Positions 44,639-53,029 of a stretch of DNA of 64,000 bases are shown here, piece after piece (positions within the stretch are counted from its first letter, which is position 1; each line of letters starts with the position of its first letter). Below the pieces are notes generated by a model, which saw nothing but the letters and a program-made list of their open reading frames with translations, ran no database searches and was not told the DNA's origin. The stretch covers positions 84,831-148,830 of the forward strand of contig JARGOF010000011.1 of NCBI GenBank assembly GCA_029212415.1, in the 5' to 3' direction. The position numbers and the translations under genes were made by a program. This DNA is from Rhizobiaceae bacterium. GTDB lineage: Bacteria; Pseudomonadota; Alphaproteobacteria; Rhizobiales; Rhizobiaceae.

Positions 44639-44827
44639 TCATCTATTCCGTTTGCTTTCGGTGTCTTCAGCCGCCCGTTTCAGGATCGCAGCCACAAAGA
44701 ATACCGAGGTTGCAAACAGCAACAGCATTTCCCCAACATCCCCGACGAGCGGAGAATTGGAGCTTGAACCCAAGACAACATTGCCAATGAATGCTGCAAA
44801 AAACACACCTGAAATGGACAACAACAT
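44639..44827 (-). CDS. 62-residue predicted membrane protein, first gene of the DHPS operon
   Basis: This short gene has a strong ribosome site (AGGAG six bases before the ATG) and encodes two hydrophobic segments (about residues 2-20 and 34-50) separated by a polar GSSSNSPLVGDVGE loop, with a charged tail KRAAEDTESKRNR. It is the first gene after the LacI-regulated promoter, 33 bases before the TRAP receptor gene. I do not recognise a family. It may be an accessory subunit of the TRAP transporter or a small regulatory membrane protein. Confidence 0.7.
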   Translation of the reverse strand: MLLSISGVFFAAFIGNVVLGSSSNSPLVGDVGEMLLLFATSVFFVAAILKRAAEDTESKRNR

Positions 44828-44865
44828 GGTTTCTCCTGTCGATGATCTGATGCCGGTTCAAGCAA

Positions 44866-44928
44866 TTTGTAAGCTGTTACATTTTGAAATGCAAGCTGTT
44901 ACATTCACAATATGTAACAGCTTGCATT
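44866..44928 (-). promoter_or_regulatory. DHPS operon promoter with three LacI-type operators
   Basis: Three 14-bp sites occur: TGTAAGCTGTTACA (44868-44881), TGCAAGCTGTTACA (44890-44903) and the inverted copy TGTAACAGCTTGCA (44913-44926). The last two form a perfect 17-bp inverted repeat spaced by seven bases. On the minus strand TTGCAT (44894-44889) and TACAAA (44871-44866), 17 bases apart, make a promoter whose -35 and -10 lie inside the second and first sites. The adjacent LacI protein would repress by direct occlusion. Confidence 0.7.
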
Positions 44929-45026
44929 CGCTGATGTGGCTGCTGTCACCAAAAGAGCTTTCACTCAGGCGGATCGAAGGATACATATTGATAAGCGGCA
45001 AAACAGCGATTTTACGGGGGCAGAAG

Positions 45027-46079
45027 ATGCCGGAACACAGCGGCACAAATTTTCCGACGATGGTCGATGTCGCGCGGCTGGCGGGTGTGTCGACGGCAAC
45101 CGTTTCGCGCTACCTCAGTTCACCCGAGGCCGTAAAAACAAAGACCCGTGAGAAAGTTGCCCTGGCAATCGACAGCCTTGGCTACACGCCAAATTTTGGC
45201 GCACGGGCCATGGCTGCGAAACGCACCCAGACGATTGGAGCGATTATTCCAACAATGGAAAATGCCATTTTTGCCAGGGGCATTCAGGCATTCCAGGAGG
45301 AACTGATCAGGCATGGCTATACGCTGCTTGTCGCAAGCTCATCCTATCGGCAGGATATTGAAGAGGAACAAATCCGGATGCTCGTGGCCCGTGGGGCGGA
45401 TGCATTGTTGCTCATCGGCTATGATCGCAGCCAGAAAACCTATCAGTTTCTGAAGGAGCGCGGCGTTCCGATCCTTGTGGCCTGGGTCTATCAACAGGAT
45501 ACGCCGCAATTGTCCATCGGCTTTGACAACCGTGAAGCCATGGCCGGTTTGACCCGGGAGGTCCTGCGTCTGGGGCATACAAGAATAGGGTGTATTTCAG
45601 CCTTTACCGATAACAACGACCGCGCAAGAGAGCGTGTCGTCGGAATTTCGGACGCCCTCAAGGAGTTCGGGCTGCTGCCGGAAAATCTGACGGTCGTCGA
45701 AACAACCTATTCAGTCGAATCCGGCGAAATAGCTCTCGAACAGCTCATGTCAAAATCTGAAAAACCCACAGTGATCATGTGCGGCAATGACGTGCTTGCT
45801 GTCGGTGCGTTGCGCAAGGCCAAGGCGATGGGGTTTTCCGTTCCGCGTGAACTCTCGATAACAGGCTTTGACGATATCGAGCTTGCGACTCTGACCGAAC
45901 CGCAGATCACAACGGTGCACGTGCCGCATCGCAAGATGGGCCGGCTAGCTGCGCGCATGATTGTTGATCGCTTGCAAGGCAAGCCACGAAGACCCAGCCT
46001 CAAACTGAAAACCGATATCCGCATGCGCGGAACGCTGGCGCAGGCCCAGAAAATGTCGTCCACGATCGGGTCCCGCTGA
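45027..46079 (+). CDS. LacI family transcriptional regulator of the DHPS operon
   Basis: This 350-residue regulator has an N-terminal helix-turn-helix and hinge (residues about 11-65, MVDVARLAGVSTATVSRYLS and NFGARAMAAKRT) and a periplasmic-binding-protein-like effector domain with IGFDNREAMAG, CGNDVLAVGAL and SITGFDDIELA. GGGGG lies six bases before the ATG. It is divergent from the DHPS operon, with a triple operator between them, so it likely releases the promoter when DHPS or an intermediate binds. Confidence 0.93.
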   Translation: MPEHSGTNFPTMVDVARLAGVSTATVSRYLSSPEAVKTKTREKVALAIDSLGYTPNFGARAMAAKRTQTIGAIIPTMENAIFARGIQAFQEELIRHGYTLLVASSSYRQDIEEEQIRMLVARGADALLLIGYDRSQKTYQFLKERGVPILVAWVYQQDTPQLSIGFDNREAMAGLTREVLRLGHTRIGCISAFTDNNDRARERVVGISDALKEFGLLPENLTVVETTYSVESGEIALEQLMSKSEKPTVIMCGNDVLAVGALRKAKAMGFSVPRELSITGFDDIELATLTEPQITTVHVPHRKMGRLAARMIVDRLQGKPRRPSLKLKTDIRMRGTLAQAQKMSSTIGSR

Positions 46080-46174
46080 ACGGGCAAATCCCTTGCGACA
46101 TTCTGCGTTAAATTGGAGTGTATGGGGTCTCGGCGATACCAACAAACGTGTAGGTCAGACGCCGTTTGGCCGCA

Positions 46175-46492
46175 TCATTCGTCACCCACAACGCGCACAA
46201 TCATGCCATTGAGCTCTTCTGTCACCGTGACCTGACATCCAAGCCGGGAGTTCGGCTTTCTGCTGTCTGAGAAGTCCAGCATGTCCTCCTCGTCGTCGAC
46301 GGGGGCACCGACAATCTTGAAATGAGGCTCTTCAATATGGATGTGGCAGGTGGCGCAGGAGCACTGGCCTCCGCATTCCGCGGCAATGCCCTGAATATTG
46401 TTGCGCACCGCGACTTCCATCACCGACAGTCCGAGGGTGGATTCCACGATTTTTTGCGTCGCGTCCGGTTCGATAAAGGTGATCGTCACCAT
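46175..46492 (-). CDS. 2Fe-2S ferredoxin (putidaredoxin/adrenodoxin type)
   Basis: This 105-residue electron carrier has cluster ligands Cys40, Cys46, Cys49 and Cys86 (AECGGQCSCATCHIHI and RLGCQV). It is the last gene of the dioxygenase operon, where it would pass electrons from the FAD reductase to the ring-hydroxylating oxygenase. It is a plant/vertebrate-type rather than a Rieske-type ferredoxin. Confidence 0.92.
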   Translation of the reverse strand: MVTITFIEPDATQKIVESTLGLSVMEVAVRNNIQGIAAECGGQCSCATCHIHIEEPHFKIVGAPVDDEEDMLDFSDSRKPNSRLGCQVTVTEELNGMIVRVVGDE

Positions 46493-46530
46493 TTTGCTTC
46501 TCCAAATTCAAATTGCCATTCGACCGCGGC

Positions 46531-48015
46531 TCAGGCCGTGCGGATCCAGGCAGTCTTTCGTTTCTGATATTTCTCGATTGCCGCAAATGAGCGATCAAAG
46601 CCGTTGCCCGATTGCTTGTGTCCCACCAGGGGGGCGGTGATATCCGCGCCGCCATAACAATTGACGTGGACCACACCGGCCTGAAGCCGCTCGACCATGC
46701 GATGCGCACGGGAAAGATTCTGGGTCCAGACCCCTGAAGCAAGCCCATAGGTCGTGCTGTTTGCCAGCCTGACGGCTTCTTCCTCATCGTGGAAGCGCTG
46801 CACCGACAGGATCGGCCCGAAGACCTCTTCCTGCACGATTGGGCTGTTTTCGCTGCTTGCCTCGATAACGGTCGGGCGGAAGTAAAAACCCTCTGCCGAG
46901 ATGGGGTCGCCACCGGCCAGCACTTTGTCACCGGCCTGCCTGGCACGCTCCACGAAGGCGCTGTTCTTTTCCAATTGTGCTGCAGTGCCAATCGCACCAG
47001 CCTGACTGCCAAGGCTGAGGGGATCGCCGACGATGGTCTGATCCGCCGCCGCGCAAATATGGGAAAGGAAATCGTCGTAAATTGCGTCCTGCACCAGCAG
47101 CCTGCTTGCGGCAACGCAAACCTGCCCGGAATTGGCAAAGATCGCGCGGGCGGACTGGCGCGCCACGGCGGCCAGGTCGCCGCAATCGGCGAAAACCACA
47201 TTCGGCGATTTGCCGCCCAATTCCAGATGCACAGGCTTGAAATTGGAATCGGCGGCGTAGTGCAGCAGTTGACGGCCCACAGCGCCGGAGCCGGTAAAGG
47301 TGAGAACATCGACGTCATTGCTCAAGGCGATTATCCGTCCGGCAGAGCCGCGCCCGGTGACCACGTTAAACACCCCATCGGGAACGCCCGCCTCGCTGGC
47401 CAGTTCGGCGAGCTTCAGCAATGTGAGGGAGGCCGCCTCGGATGGCTTGAGCACCACGGAATTCCCGGCAGCCAGCGCCGGGGCACTTTTCCAGGCCCCG
47501 ATCATCATGGGGAAATTCCAAGGAACGATGGCACCGACCACCCCGGCAGCTTCGCGATGGATCAGACTGAGGATCCCGGGTGCGGTGGGCGTGATATCTC
47601 CGTTCATCTTGTCGAGCGCTTCGGCGTAGAAGCGGAACGTTGTCGCCGCGCTGCCGGGTTCTGCGCCGATGGCCATGGAGATTTCAGTGCCATTGTCACG
47701 TACACCCAGCACCGCAAGTTCCAGAGCGTCTCTTTCAATCAGTGCGGCAAGACGGAACAGAGTGGCCTTGCGTTGCGCCGGGGCCATGCGTGACCAAACA
47801 CCGGCCTCGAAGCTGCGCCGCGCTGCGGCGATGGCGGTTTCGACATCGGCCTCGCTGCTGTCGATGAGCGTTGCGATTGGTGCGCCCGTACCGGGGCTTG
47901 TAACGTCGATACGGTCGCCACCGGCGCTGGATCGCCAGTCACCATCGATAAAGTTTTTCATGTCGCCGAGCGGCCGGTCGCGCAGGGCATCGATACGGGT
48001 CTGGTCCAGAGCCAT
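46531..48015 (-). CDS. Aldehyde dehydrogenase (NAD(P)+)
   Basis: This 494-residue ALDH superfamily enzyme has the catalytic Glu in HLELGGKSP, the catalytic Cys in NSGQVCVAASR, and coenzyme contacts PWNFPMM and TFTGSGAVGR. Placed directly after a ThDP decarboxylase gene, it probably oxidises the aldehyde that enzyme releases. It lies between the decarboxylase and ferredoxin genes in the dioxygenase operon. Confidence 0.92.
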   Translation of the reverse strand: MALDQTRIDALRDRPLGDMKNFIDGDWRSSAGGDRIDVTSPGTGAPIATLIDSSEADVETAIAAARRSFEAGVWSRMAPAQRKATLFRLAALIERDALELAVLGVRDNGTEISMAIGAEPGSAATTFRFYAEALDKMNGDITPTAPGILSLIHREAAGVVGAIVPWNFPMMIGAWKSAPALAAGNSVVLKPSEAASLTLLKLAELASEAGVPDGVFNVVTGRGSAGRIIALSNDVDVLTFTGSGAVGRQLLHYAADSNFKPVHLELGGKSPNVVFADCGDLAAVARQSARAIFANSGQVCVAASRLLVQDAIYDDFLSHICAAADQTIVGDPLSLGSQAGAIGTAAQLEKNSAFVERARQAGDKVLAGGDPISAEGFYFRPTVIEASSENSPIVQEEVFGPILSVQRFHDEEEAVRLANSTTYGLASGVWTQNLSRAHRMVERLQAGVVHVNCYGGADITAPLVGHKQSGNGFDRSFAAIEKYQKRKTAWIRTA

Positions 48016-48029
48016 CGTGATTGTCTCGC

Positions 48030-49700
48030 TTATTTCGCAAAGAGGTTGTCGTAGTTGACGTCGCTGCCGCCGCCCATCGGTCGCAGGCGCAGGAAAGGCC
48101 AGGGGCTGGCCAATTTGCCAACGGGCACTTCCACCAGGACCGGTCCATCCGTTTGCACGCTTTGGCTGAGAGCAGCTTCAAGTTCGGCCGGTGAGGTCGC
48201 ACGGGTGAAATCGATGCCGAAGGCGCTTGCCAGCTGTGCGAAATCCGGGTTGCTGAGTTCGGTGATGTAGTTGCGCCCGAAGGTCGATGACTGGATCGAA
48301 CGCACATTGCCATAGTGGCCATCATTGAAGACCACCAGTGTCACCGGAAGATTGTAGCGCCTTGCTGTTGCCAATTCCTGCATCGACCAGCCAAATCCGC
48401 CATCGCCGGTGATTGAAAAGACCCGGCGTCCGGCCCCGCCCACGGCAGCGCCCAGCGCGGTGGGAAAACTGTAGCCCAGCGTTCCCTGATAACCGGGGCC
48501 GATAATCGTACGCGGTTGGCGGCACTCGAAGGCAATCCGGGCAAAATAACCCACCTGTGTCAATTCGTTGACGAAAATGCCGTCATCGGGCAGTGCATCG
48601 CGCAGCGCTTTGACATAGTGCCACAATGTGCCGGTTGCCTCGATTTGATCCTGTGCCCAGCGTTTGATGCGTGTCGCAGTTGCTGCATCGAGAACCGTGC
48701 GCGGTGACACGGCTTCTGCCAGCGCGCGCGCGCCGATGGCCGCATCGGCCTCGATTTCCACCGCCGCCTTGCGCGGGCTGGTCATGTCCGTGGGGTCGAT
48801 ATTGAGGTAGATGTAGGTCTTGCTGTCCTGCGGCCAGCTGGGCTCCGGTGTCATGATGTCCATGAAACGCGAACCGATGACGAGAACGACATCGGCGCGT
48901 GAAAAAAGCGGCCGACCGGCAAGCGACGTAAAGGAAAGGGGAGCACTATCGGGTATGGCGCCGCGCCCGTTGTCGCTGGCAATGACGGCCGCACCCATGC
49001 GTTCGGCAAGGGCCAGGATGTCAGCGCCCGCGTCCATCGCGCCGCCACCAATATAGATCACCGGAAATTCAGCGCCGTCGAGCAGCTTTGCAGCCGTCTC
49101 GATGGCCTGGGGATCGATGTTTGTGCCCGGTGCGTCTGATGCTTCGGCGGCAGGTGCATTTGGTGCTGAGCGCGCCATCAGCATGTCGAAGGGAACTTCC
49201 ACAGTTGCCGGTCTGCGCCGCCCCTCCATCGCGCTGTTGAACGCATTGGAGACAGCGCCGGGAATGCGCCCGGCATCCATGACCAACTCATGGGATTTTG
49301 ACAATCCCCGCAAGACGCCACTCTGATCGGGAATTTCGTGAAGGTTGCCGTATCCCTTGCCGATTGCCTGCGAGTGGATCTGACCGACAAGAAAGACCAC
49401 CGGCGAATTGCAGGCGTATGCGGTGCTCAGGCCGGCGGTGGCATTCAGCATGCCTGGACCAGGCACCACCATACCGACACCCGGTCGCCCGGTAACCCGC
49501 GCGTAGCCATCGGCCATATAGCTTACGGATTGCTCATGGCGTGGCACGAAGACAGAAATATCCGGCCGCTGCGAAAGCGCATCCACGGCCCAGTCGAGCT
49601 GGATGCCGGGAATTGCAAAGAGCGTGTCGGCGCCATTCTCGACGAGCGCGGTGCAAAGCGCCTCGCCCCCGGTAGGCAATTTGGTCTTCGGGTCAGACAT
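48030..49700 (-). CDS. Thiamine diphosphate-dependent 2-oxoacid decarboxylase-like enzyme
   Basis: This 556-residue ThDP enzyme belongs to the acetolactate synthase/benzoylformate decarboxylase superfamily. The activating Glu lies in FVPRHEQSVSYMADGYAR, and the ThDP/magnesium motif is ITGDGGFGWSMQE with VVFNDGHYGN. A 2-oxoacid decarboxylase next to an aldehyde dehydrogenase is the arrangement seen in mandelate and phenylglyoxylate pathways. A carboligase role is not excluded. I start at the ATG of MSDPKTKLP, preceded by GCGAGGAAAA. Confidence 0.85.
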   Translation of the reverse strand: MSDPKTKLPTGGEALCTALVENGADTLFAIPGIQLDWAVDALSQRPDISVFVPRHEQSVSYMADGYARVTGRPGVGMVVPGPGMLNATAGLSTAYACNSPVVFLVGQIHSQAIGKGYGNLHEIPDQSGVLRGLSKSHELVMDAGRIPGAVSNAFNSAMEGRRRPATVEVPFDMLMARSAPNAPAAEASDAPGTNIDPQAIETAAKLLDGAEFPVIYIGGGAMDAGADILALAERMGAAVIASDNGRGAIPDSAPLSFTSLAGRPLFSRADVVLVIGSRFMDIMTPEPSWPQDSKTYIYLNIDPTDMTSPRKAAVEIEADAAIGARALAEAVSPRTVLDAATATRIKRWAQDQIEATGTLWHYVKALRDALPDDGIFVNELTQVGYFARIAFECRQPRTIIGPGYQGTLGYSFPTALGAAVGGAGRRVFSITGDGGFGWSMQELATARRYNLPVTLVVFNDGHYGNVRSIQSSTFGRNYITELSNPDFAQLASAFGIDFTRATSPAELEAALSQSVQTDGPVLVEVPVGKLASPWPFLRLRPMGGGSDVNYDNLFAK

Positions 49701-49725
49701 TTGTTTTCCTCGCTCATGTGCGTGC

Positions 49726-50973
49726 TTAGGCGGCCGCAGCCGCCTGTGTGTCTTTTGTGGGGATGTCCTTGATCGGCAGGCCTGGATCGGCCAGGGCGAT
49801 CTGGTCGGGCGATTGCCCTTTTGCAAGCCAGCGCTTGCCCATCATATAGGCCTTTGCGTCATTCATCGCGTCAACGGCCAGCAGGCGTTCACCGATGAAA
49901 TACCACAGCGAAATGGCGCCGGGTTTTTCGCCGGGACGTGTGACGACATGATCAAAACCCCGATTGAATCCGGCAATCTTGAGTGAAACGTCATATTGAT
50001 CGGACCAGAACCAGGGTTCAGGCAAATAGTTTGCCGGCGCCTGCCCGAGAATGTGTTCGGCCACGTATTCGCCCTGATCGCAGGCATTCTGGACCGACTC
50101 GAGCCGGGTCATCTCGCCACGGAAAGGAAAGGCGGCGCAGTCGCCGATGGCGTAGATGTCCGGATCCGAGGTCAGGCAGCTTTCATCTGTCAGCACGCCG
50201 TTCTCGACGAAAAGCCCGGCTGAGCGCGCCAACCGATCGTTTGCGCTGACCCCGATGCCCGCGACAACAAGATCGACGCCGACTGCCGAGCCATCGCTCA
50301 AGGCGGCAAGCGTGGCGCGTTTCCCGTCAGCGATGAGCCGCTCGAGCCCGACGCCTTCGCGCAGGTCAACACCCCGGTCAAGGTGAAGTTTGCGAAACCA
50401 TTGGGCGGTTTCGTGTGCAGCAACACGGTTCAAGATCCGGTCCTGCATTTCAATCAATGTGACTTCGAGGCCAAGATCAATCGCGACTGCCGCCATTTCC
50501 AGGCCAATGTATCCACCGCCCACCACCAGCAACCGCTGGCCGGGGCGCACCTCCCCAGCCAGCAGGTCAGCGTCTGCGAGGGAGCGGCAGGTATAGACGT
50601 TTTCGAGATCGCCGCCGACGCTTGTCGGCAGGCAGCGCGGCGTTGCGCCGGTCGCCAGGATCAATTTGTCGTAGGCAATTGCGCCCCTGTTTCTGGTGGC
50701 GACGCGTTTTTTCAGCCGGTCAATAAAGTGGGCCTGGGTCTCGCGGTGAAGGGTGATCTTCAGATCCTGATAAACCTCTTCGGGGCGCAGGTGCAGCCTT
50801 TCGCGATCAAGTTCGCCCTTGAGGTATTTTTTCGAAAGCGGTGGCCTTTGATAGGGCAGGCCAGGCTCTTCGCAAAGAATCTCTATGCTGCCTTCGAAGC
50901 TCTGGGAGCGAAGGCGCAGGGCGGCTGAGACGGCGGCCTGACCACCGCCGATGATCACGACGCGTTGGGTCAT
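49726..50973 (-). CDS. FAD-dependent ferredoxin/rubredoxin-type reductase
   Basis: This 415-residue flavoprotein has an FAD motif VIIGGGQAAVSAA (residues about 5-17), a second NAD motif LLVVGGGYIGLEMAA (about 146-160), and the FAD-binding IYAIGDCAAFP. It would accept electrons from NAD(P)H and reduce the 2Fe-2S ferredoxin of the same operon. I start at MTQRVVI, after GATGAGGATCAA. Confidence 0.9.
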   Translation of the reverse strand: MTQRVVIIGGGQAAVSAALRLRSQSFEGSIEILCEEPGLPYQRPPLSKKYLKGELDRERLHLRPEEVYQDLKITLHRETQAHFIDRLKKRVATRNRGAIAYDKLILATGATPRCLPTSVGGDLENVYTCRSLADADLLAGEVRPGQRLLVVGGGYIGLEMAAVAIDLGLEVTLIEMQDRILNRVAAHETAQWFRKLHLDRGVDLREGVGLERLIADGKRATLAALSDGSAVGVDLVVAGIGVSANDRLARSAGLFVENGVLTDESCLTSDPDIYAIGDCAAFPFRGEMTRLESVQNACDQGEYVAEHILGQAPANYLPEPWFWSDQYDVSLKIAGFNRGFDHVVTRPGEKPGAISLWYFIGERLLAVDAMNDAKAYMMGKRWLAKGQSPDQIALADPGLPIKDIPTKDTQAAAAA

Positions 50974-50980
50974 TTGATCC

Positions 50981-51397
50981 TCATCTGAAATCGTCGGTGA
51001 GGTAGTCTTCTTCCCACTCACCAATGGAAACCTTGACGCGAATTTCACTGAGAACATCGCATTCGAGCGTCACCGATCCTGCGGGCTCGCCCGAGTTGGC
51101 AAGGTTGGCCACCTCATTCGAAAAAATCCAGGCGTAGTTCTTTGGCAGACGCCAGACCAGGTCCGTTGCGCCCTTTTCGACCTGCCACAACCCGGGCTTC
51201 CGTTCACCCTCAAGGTCGATTTCCTCCAGTGTCACCCTTGTATCAGTAGAGAACACACCGGCATCATTCAGCACGGCATTGCCGCCCTTCTGGGAAAAGG
51301 CCTCCAGCGCATCAGCGAGGATCAGAAGTTGTTCGGGGGTGCCGAGAACCAGCAGAATCGGATGGAAATCGCTCGGCATGTAGCTCATGCGTAACAT
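50981..51397 (-). CDS. Uncharacterised 138-residue protein of the dioxygenase operon
   Basis: I do not recognise this protein. It is acidic, has no signal peptide or membrane segment, and contains LVLGTPEQLLILADALEAF, KGATDLVWRLPKNYAWIFS and VTLECDVLSEIRVKV, suggesting an alpha/beta fold with beta-rich C-terminus. It lies eleven bases after the 65-residue gene and seven bases before the reductase gene, within a tightly packed operon, so it is probably expressed with the oxygenase. It may be an assembly or electron-transfer accessory factor. Confidence 0.75.
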   Translation of the reverse strand: MLRMSYMPSDFHPILLVLGTPEQLLILADALEAFSQKGGNAVLNDAGVFSTDTRVTLEEIDLEGERKPGLWQVEKGATDLVWRLPKNYAWIFSNEVANLANSGEPAGSVTLECDVLSEIRVKVSIGEWEEDYLTDDFR

Positions 51398-51408
51398 CGG
51401 CTCGTTCC

Positions 51409-51606
51409 TTACTCGGGTTCGTGGACTTCCTTGATGTCCTGGCTGTGGGCAAGTTCCTCTTCGCCATCATCGAACATCAGGCTGAGCCACTGACCGTCAC
51501 CCATGTTTTCAGCCACCTTTCCCGTGCGCCCATCAAGCAGCACAATCGTGGCGCCTTCGGGCACCTTGAGCAGGTCGGTGGTTGTATTCAGGACTAGTCG
51601 TGCCAT
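51409..51606 (-). CDS. Uncharacterised 65-residue protein of the dioxygenase operon
   Basis: TAAGGAGCC precedes the ATG. The protein reads MARLVLNTTTDLLKVPEGA, then GKVAENMGDGQWLSLMFDDG, and ends in an acidic tail EELAHSQDIKEVHEPE. It has no cysteine cluster, so it is not a ferredoxin. The family is unknown to me. It lies 22 bases after the oxygenase beta-subunit gene and could be a small partner of the oxygenase. Confidence 0.75.
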   Translation of the reverse strand: MARLVLNTTTDLLKVPEGATIVLLDGRTGKVAENMGDGQWLSLMFDDGEEELAHSQDIKEVHEPE

Positions 51607-51628
51607 TTTCGGCTCCTTAGCGGCGTCA

Positions 51629-52195
51629 TCAGAAGAAAGTGGACAGGTTTTTGGCCTGCAGGATGTTCTGGTCGAGGAGGATCTTGCGGTGGCGGACTTT
51701 CCAGTCGCCATCGACCCGTACCAATCGGTCGTAGCGCTTGCCAACGAAGTTGTAGGTCTCGTATTCCACCCGGTTCAAATAGGTGTGGAAGCGGCAGGAT
51801 GTGTGCACCTCCTGAGCGGAGGCCGCATCGGGGAGGGCTTGCAGCACCTGCACATTGGTAATCATATGGGTGGTGCGAGACAGCGGTTCCTCGGCATAGT
51901 GAACGCCGGTGAGAATCTGCTCGACCCGCTTGGTGACAGTCCACTTGTCCTCGTTGAACCAGCTGATGCCTTCGTCTTCACGGGTGTTCTCGCGTTCGGC
52001 GTGCTGGCCGAATTTGACATTGTGCCGCATGGGCATGAAATACCGCAGGTCTTCATGCAGCATGTCGAGCCATTCGGTAAAACGGCGGGTGTCGATGCAT
52101 TCGGCTTCGTCGTAATAGAACTCTTCGATCTCACGGCGCAAAGTGTAATAGGCGTCATCGCGGAGGATGCGCGGGGTTTCGACGGTTGCGTCCAT
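51629..52195 (-). CDS. Aromatic ring-hydroxylating dioxygenase beta subunit
   Basis: This 188-residue NTF2-like (cystatin-fold) protein is the structural beta subunit of an alpha3beta3 ring-hydroxylating oxygenase. EIEEFYYDEAECIDTRRFTEWLDMLHEDLRYFMP and the closing VRHRKILLDQNIL are typical of the family. It is separated from the alpha subunit gene by the SDR gene. Confidence 0.93.
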   Translation of the reverse strand: MDATVETPRILRDDAYYTLRREIEEFYYDEAECIDTRRFTEWLDMLHEDLRYFMPMRHNVKFGQHAERENTREDEGISWFNEDKWTVTKRVEQILTGVHYAEEPLSRTTHMITNVQVLQALPDAASAQEVHTSCRFHTYLNRVEYETYNFVGKRYDRLVRVDGDWKVRHRKILLDQNILQAKNLSTFF

Positions 52196-52210
52196 CTTGT
52201 TTCTCCTGGT

Positions 52211-53029
52211 TCAGGCGCGTTTCGGGAGCGGGGCCGATGACCCCTGATGCGCAAAGCACCCGACATCAATGACCGTGCCGGAAATGGCCTGGGCTTCGGG
52301 TGACATTAAAAAGCGGATGGCGCCGGCGAGATCCTGGCCATTCATGAAGCGGCCGGCAACCGTGCCGACGGCCTTGGCCTGAAGCTTTTGTGCATCGCCG
52401 GACACCCGTCCAAGACTCATGCCGGAGATGATTCCGCCGCCGCCCGGGATGACCGTATTGACCGCAATCCCGTCGGCAAAGAAATCCAGCGCCAGGGAGG
52501 CCGAAAAGGCGAGCAAGCCCCCCTTGCTGGTGGAATAGGCTGCCATATTCGGTTTGCCATAGCCGGCGCCCGAGCCGACATTGACGATCCGCCCGCCACC
52601 GGCTGCAATCATGTGGGGCAGAGCTGCCCGGCACAATTGGTAAGGGCCTTTCAGATTGACTTCAAGAATGCGCTGGAACAGATCCGGCTCCGTGTCGAGA
52701 ATCGTGCCGAGAGGACCAATGGCGGCATTGTTGACCACCCCGTGCAGCCGCGCGCCATCGCGCAGTGCGACCTCGATGACATTGGCCACATCGCTTTGCG
52801 AGGTGACATCACCGACGAGAAATTCAAGAGACAGACCTCTGGCCTGTGCATCCGCGTTCAAGGCGTCAACCGATGCATTCGCCACACTGGAGACGGGCGC
52901 TTTTTCAAGCCCGAAGCCAACGACCCGCCAGCCTGCCTCAGCCAGGTAAACGGCAATGTCGTGGCCGATCCCGAAGGTCGCTCCGGACATGACAATGGTG
53001 TCTTTGACCGATGCGGGCGTATTGGTCAT
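52211..53029 (-). CDS. Short-chain dehydrogenase, probable cis-dihydrodiol dehydrogenase
   Basis: This 272-residue SDR has an unusual coenzyme loop SGATFGIGHD in place of TGxxxGIG, NNAAIGPLG, and the catalytic Ser (NVGSGAGYG) with YSTSKGG. It starts within the last codons of the alpha-subunit gene with a four-base overlap and precedes the beta subunit, so it should process the oxygenase product, normally oxidising a cis-diol to a catechol. Confidence 0.85.
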   Translation of the reverse strand: MTNTPASVKDTIVMSGATFGIGHDIAVYLAEAGWRVVGFGLEKAPVSSVANASVDALNADAQARGLSLEFLVGDVTSQSDVANVIEVALRDGARLHGVVNNAAIGPLGTILDTEPDLFQRILEVNLKGPYQLCRAALPHMIAAGGGRIVNVGSGAGYGKPNMAAYSTSKGGLLAFSASLALDFFADGIAVNTVIPGGGGIISGMSLGRVSGDAQKLQAKAVGTVAGRFMNGQDLAGAIRFLMSPEAQAISGTVIDVGCFAHQGSSAPLPKRA

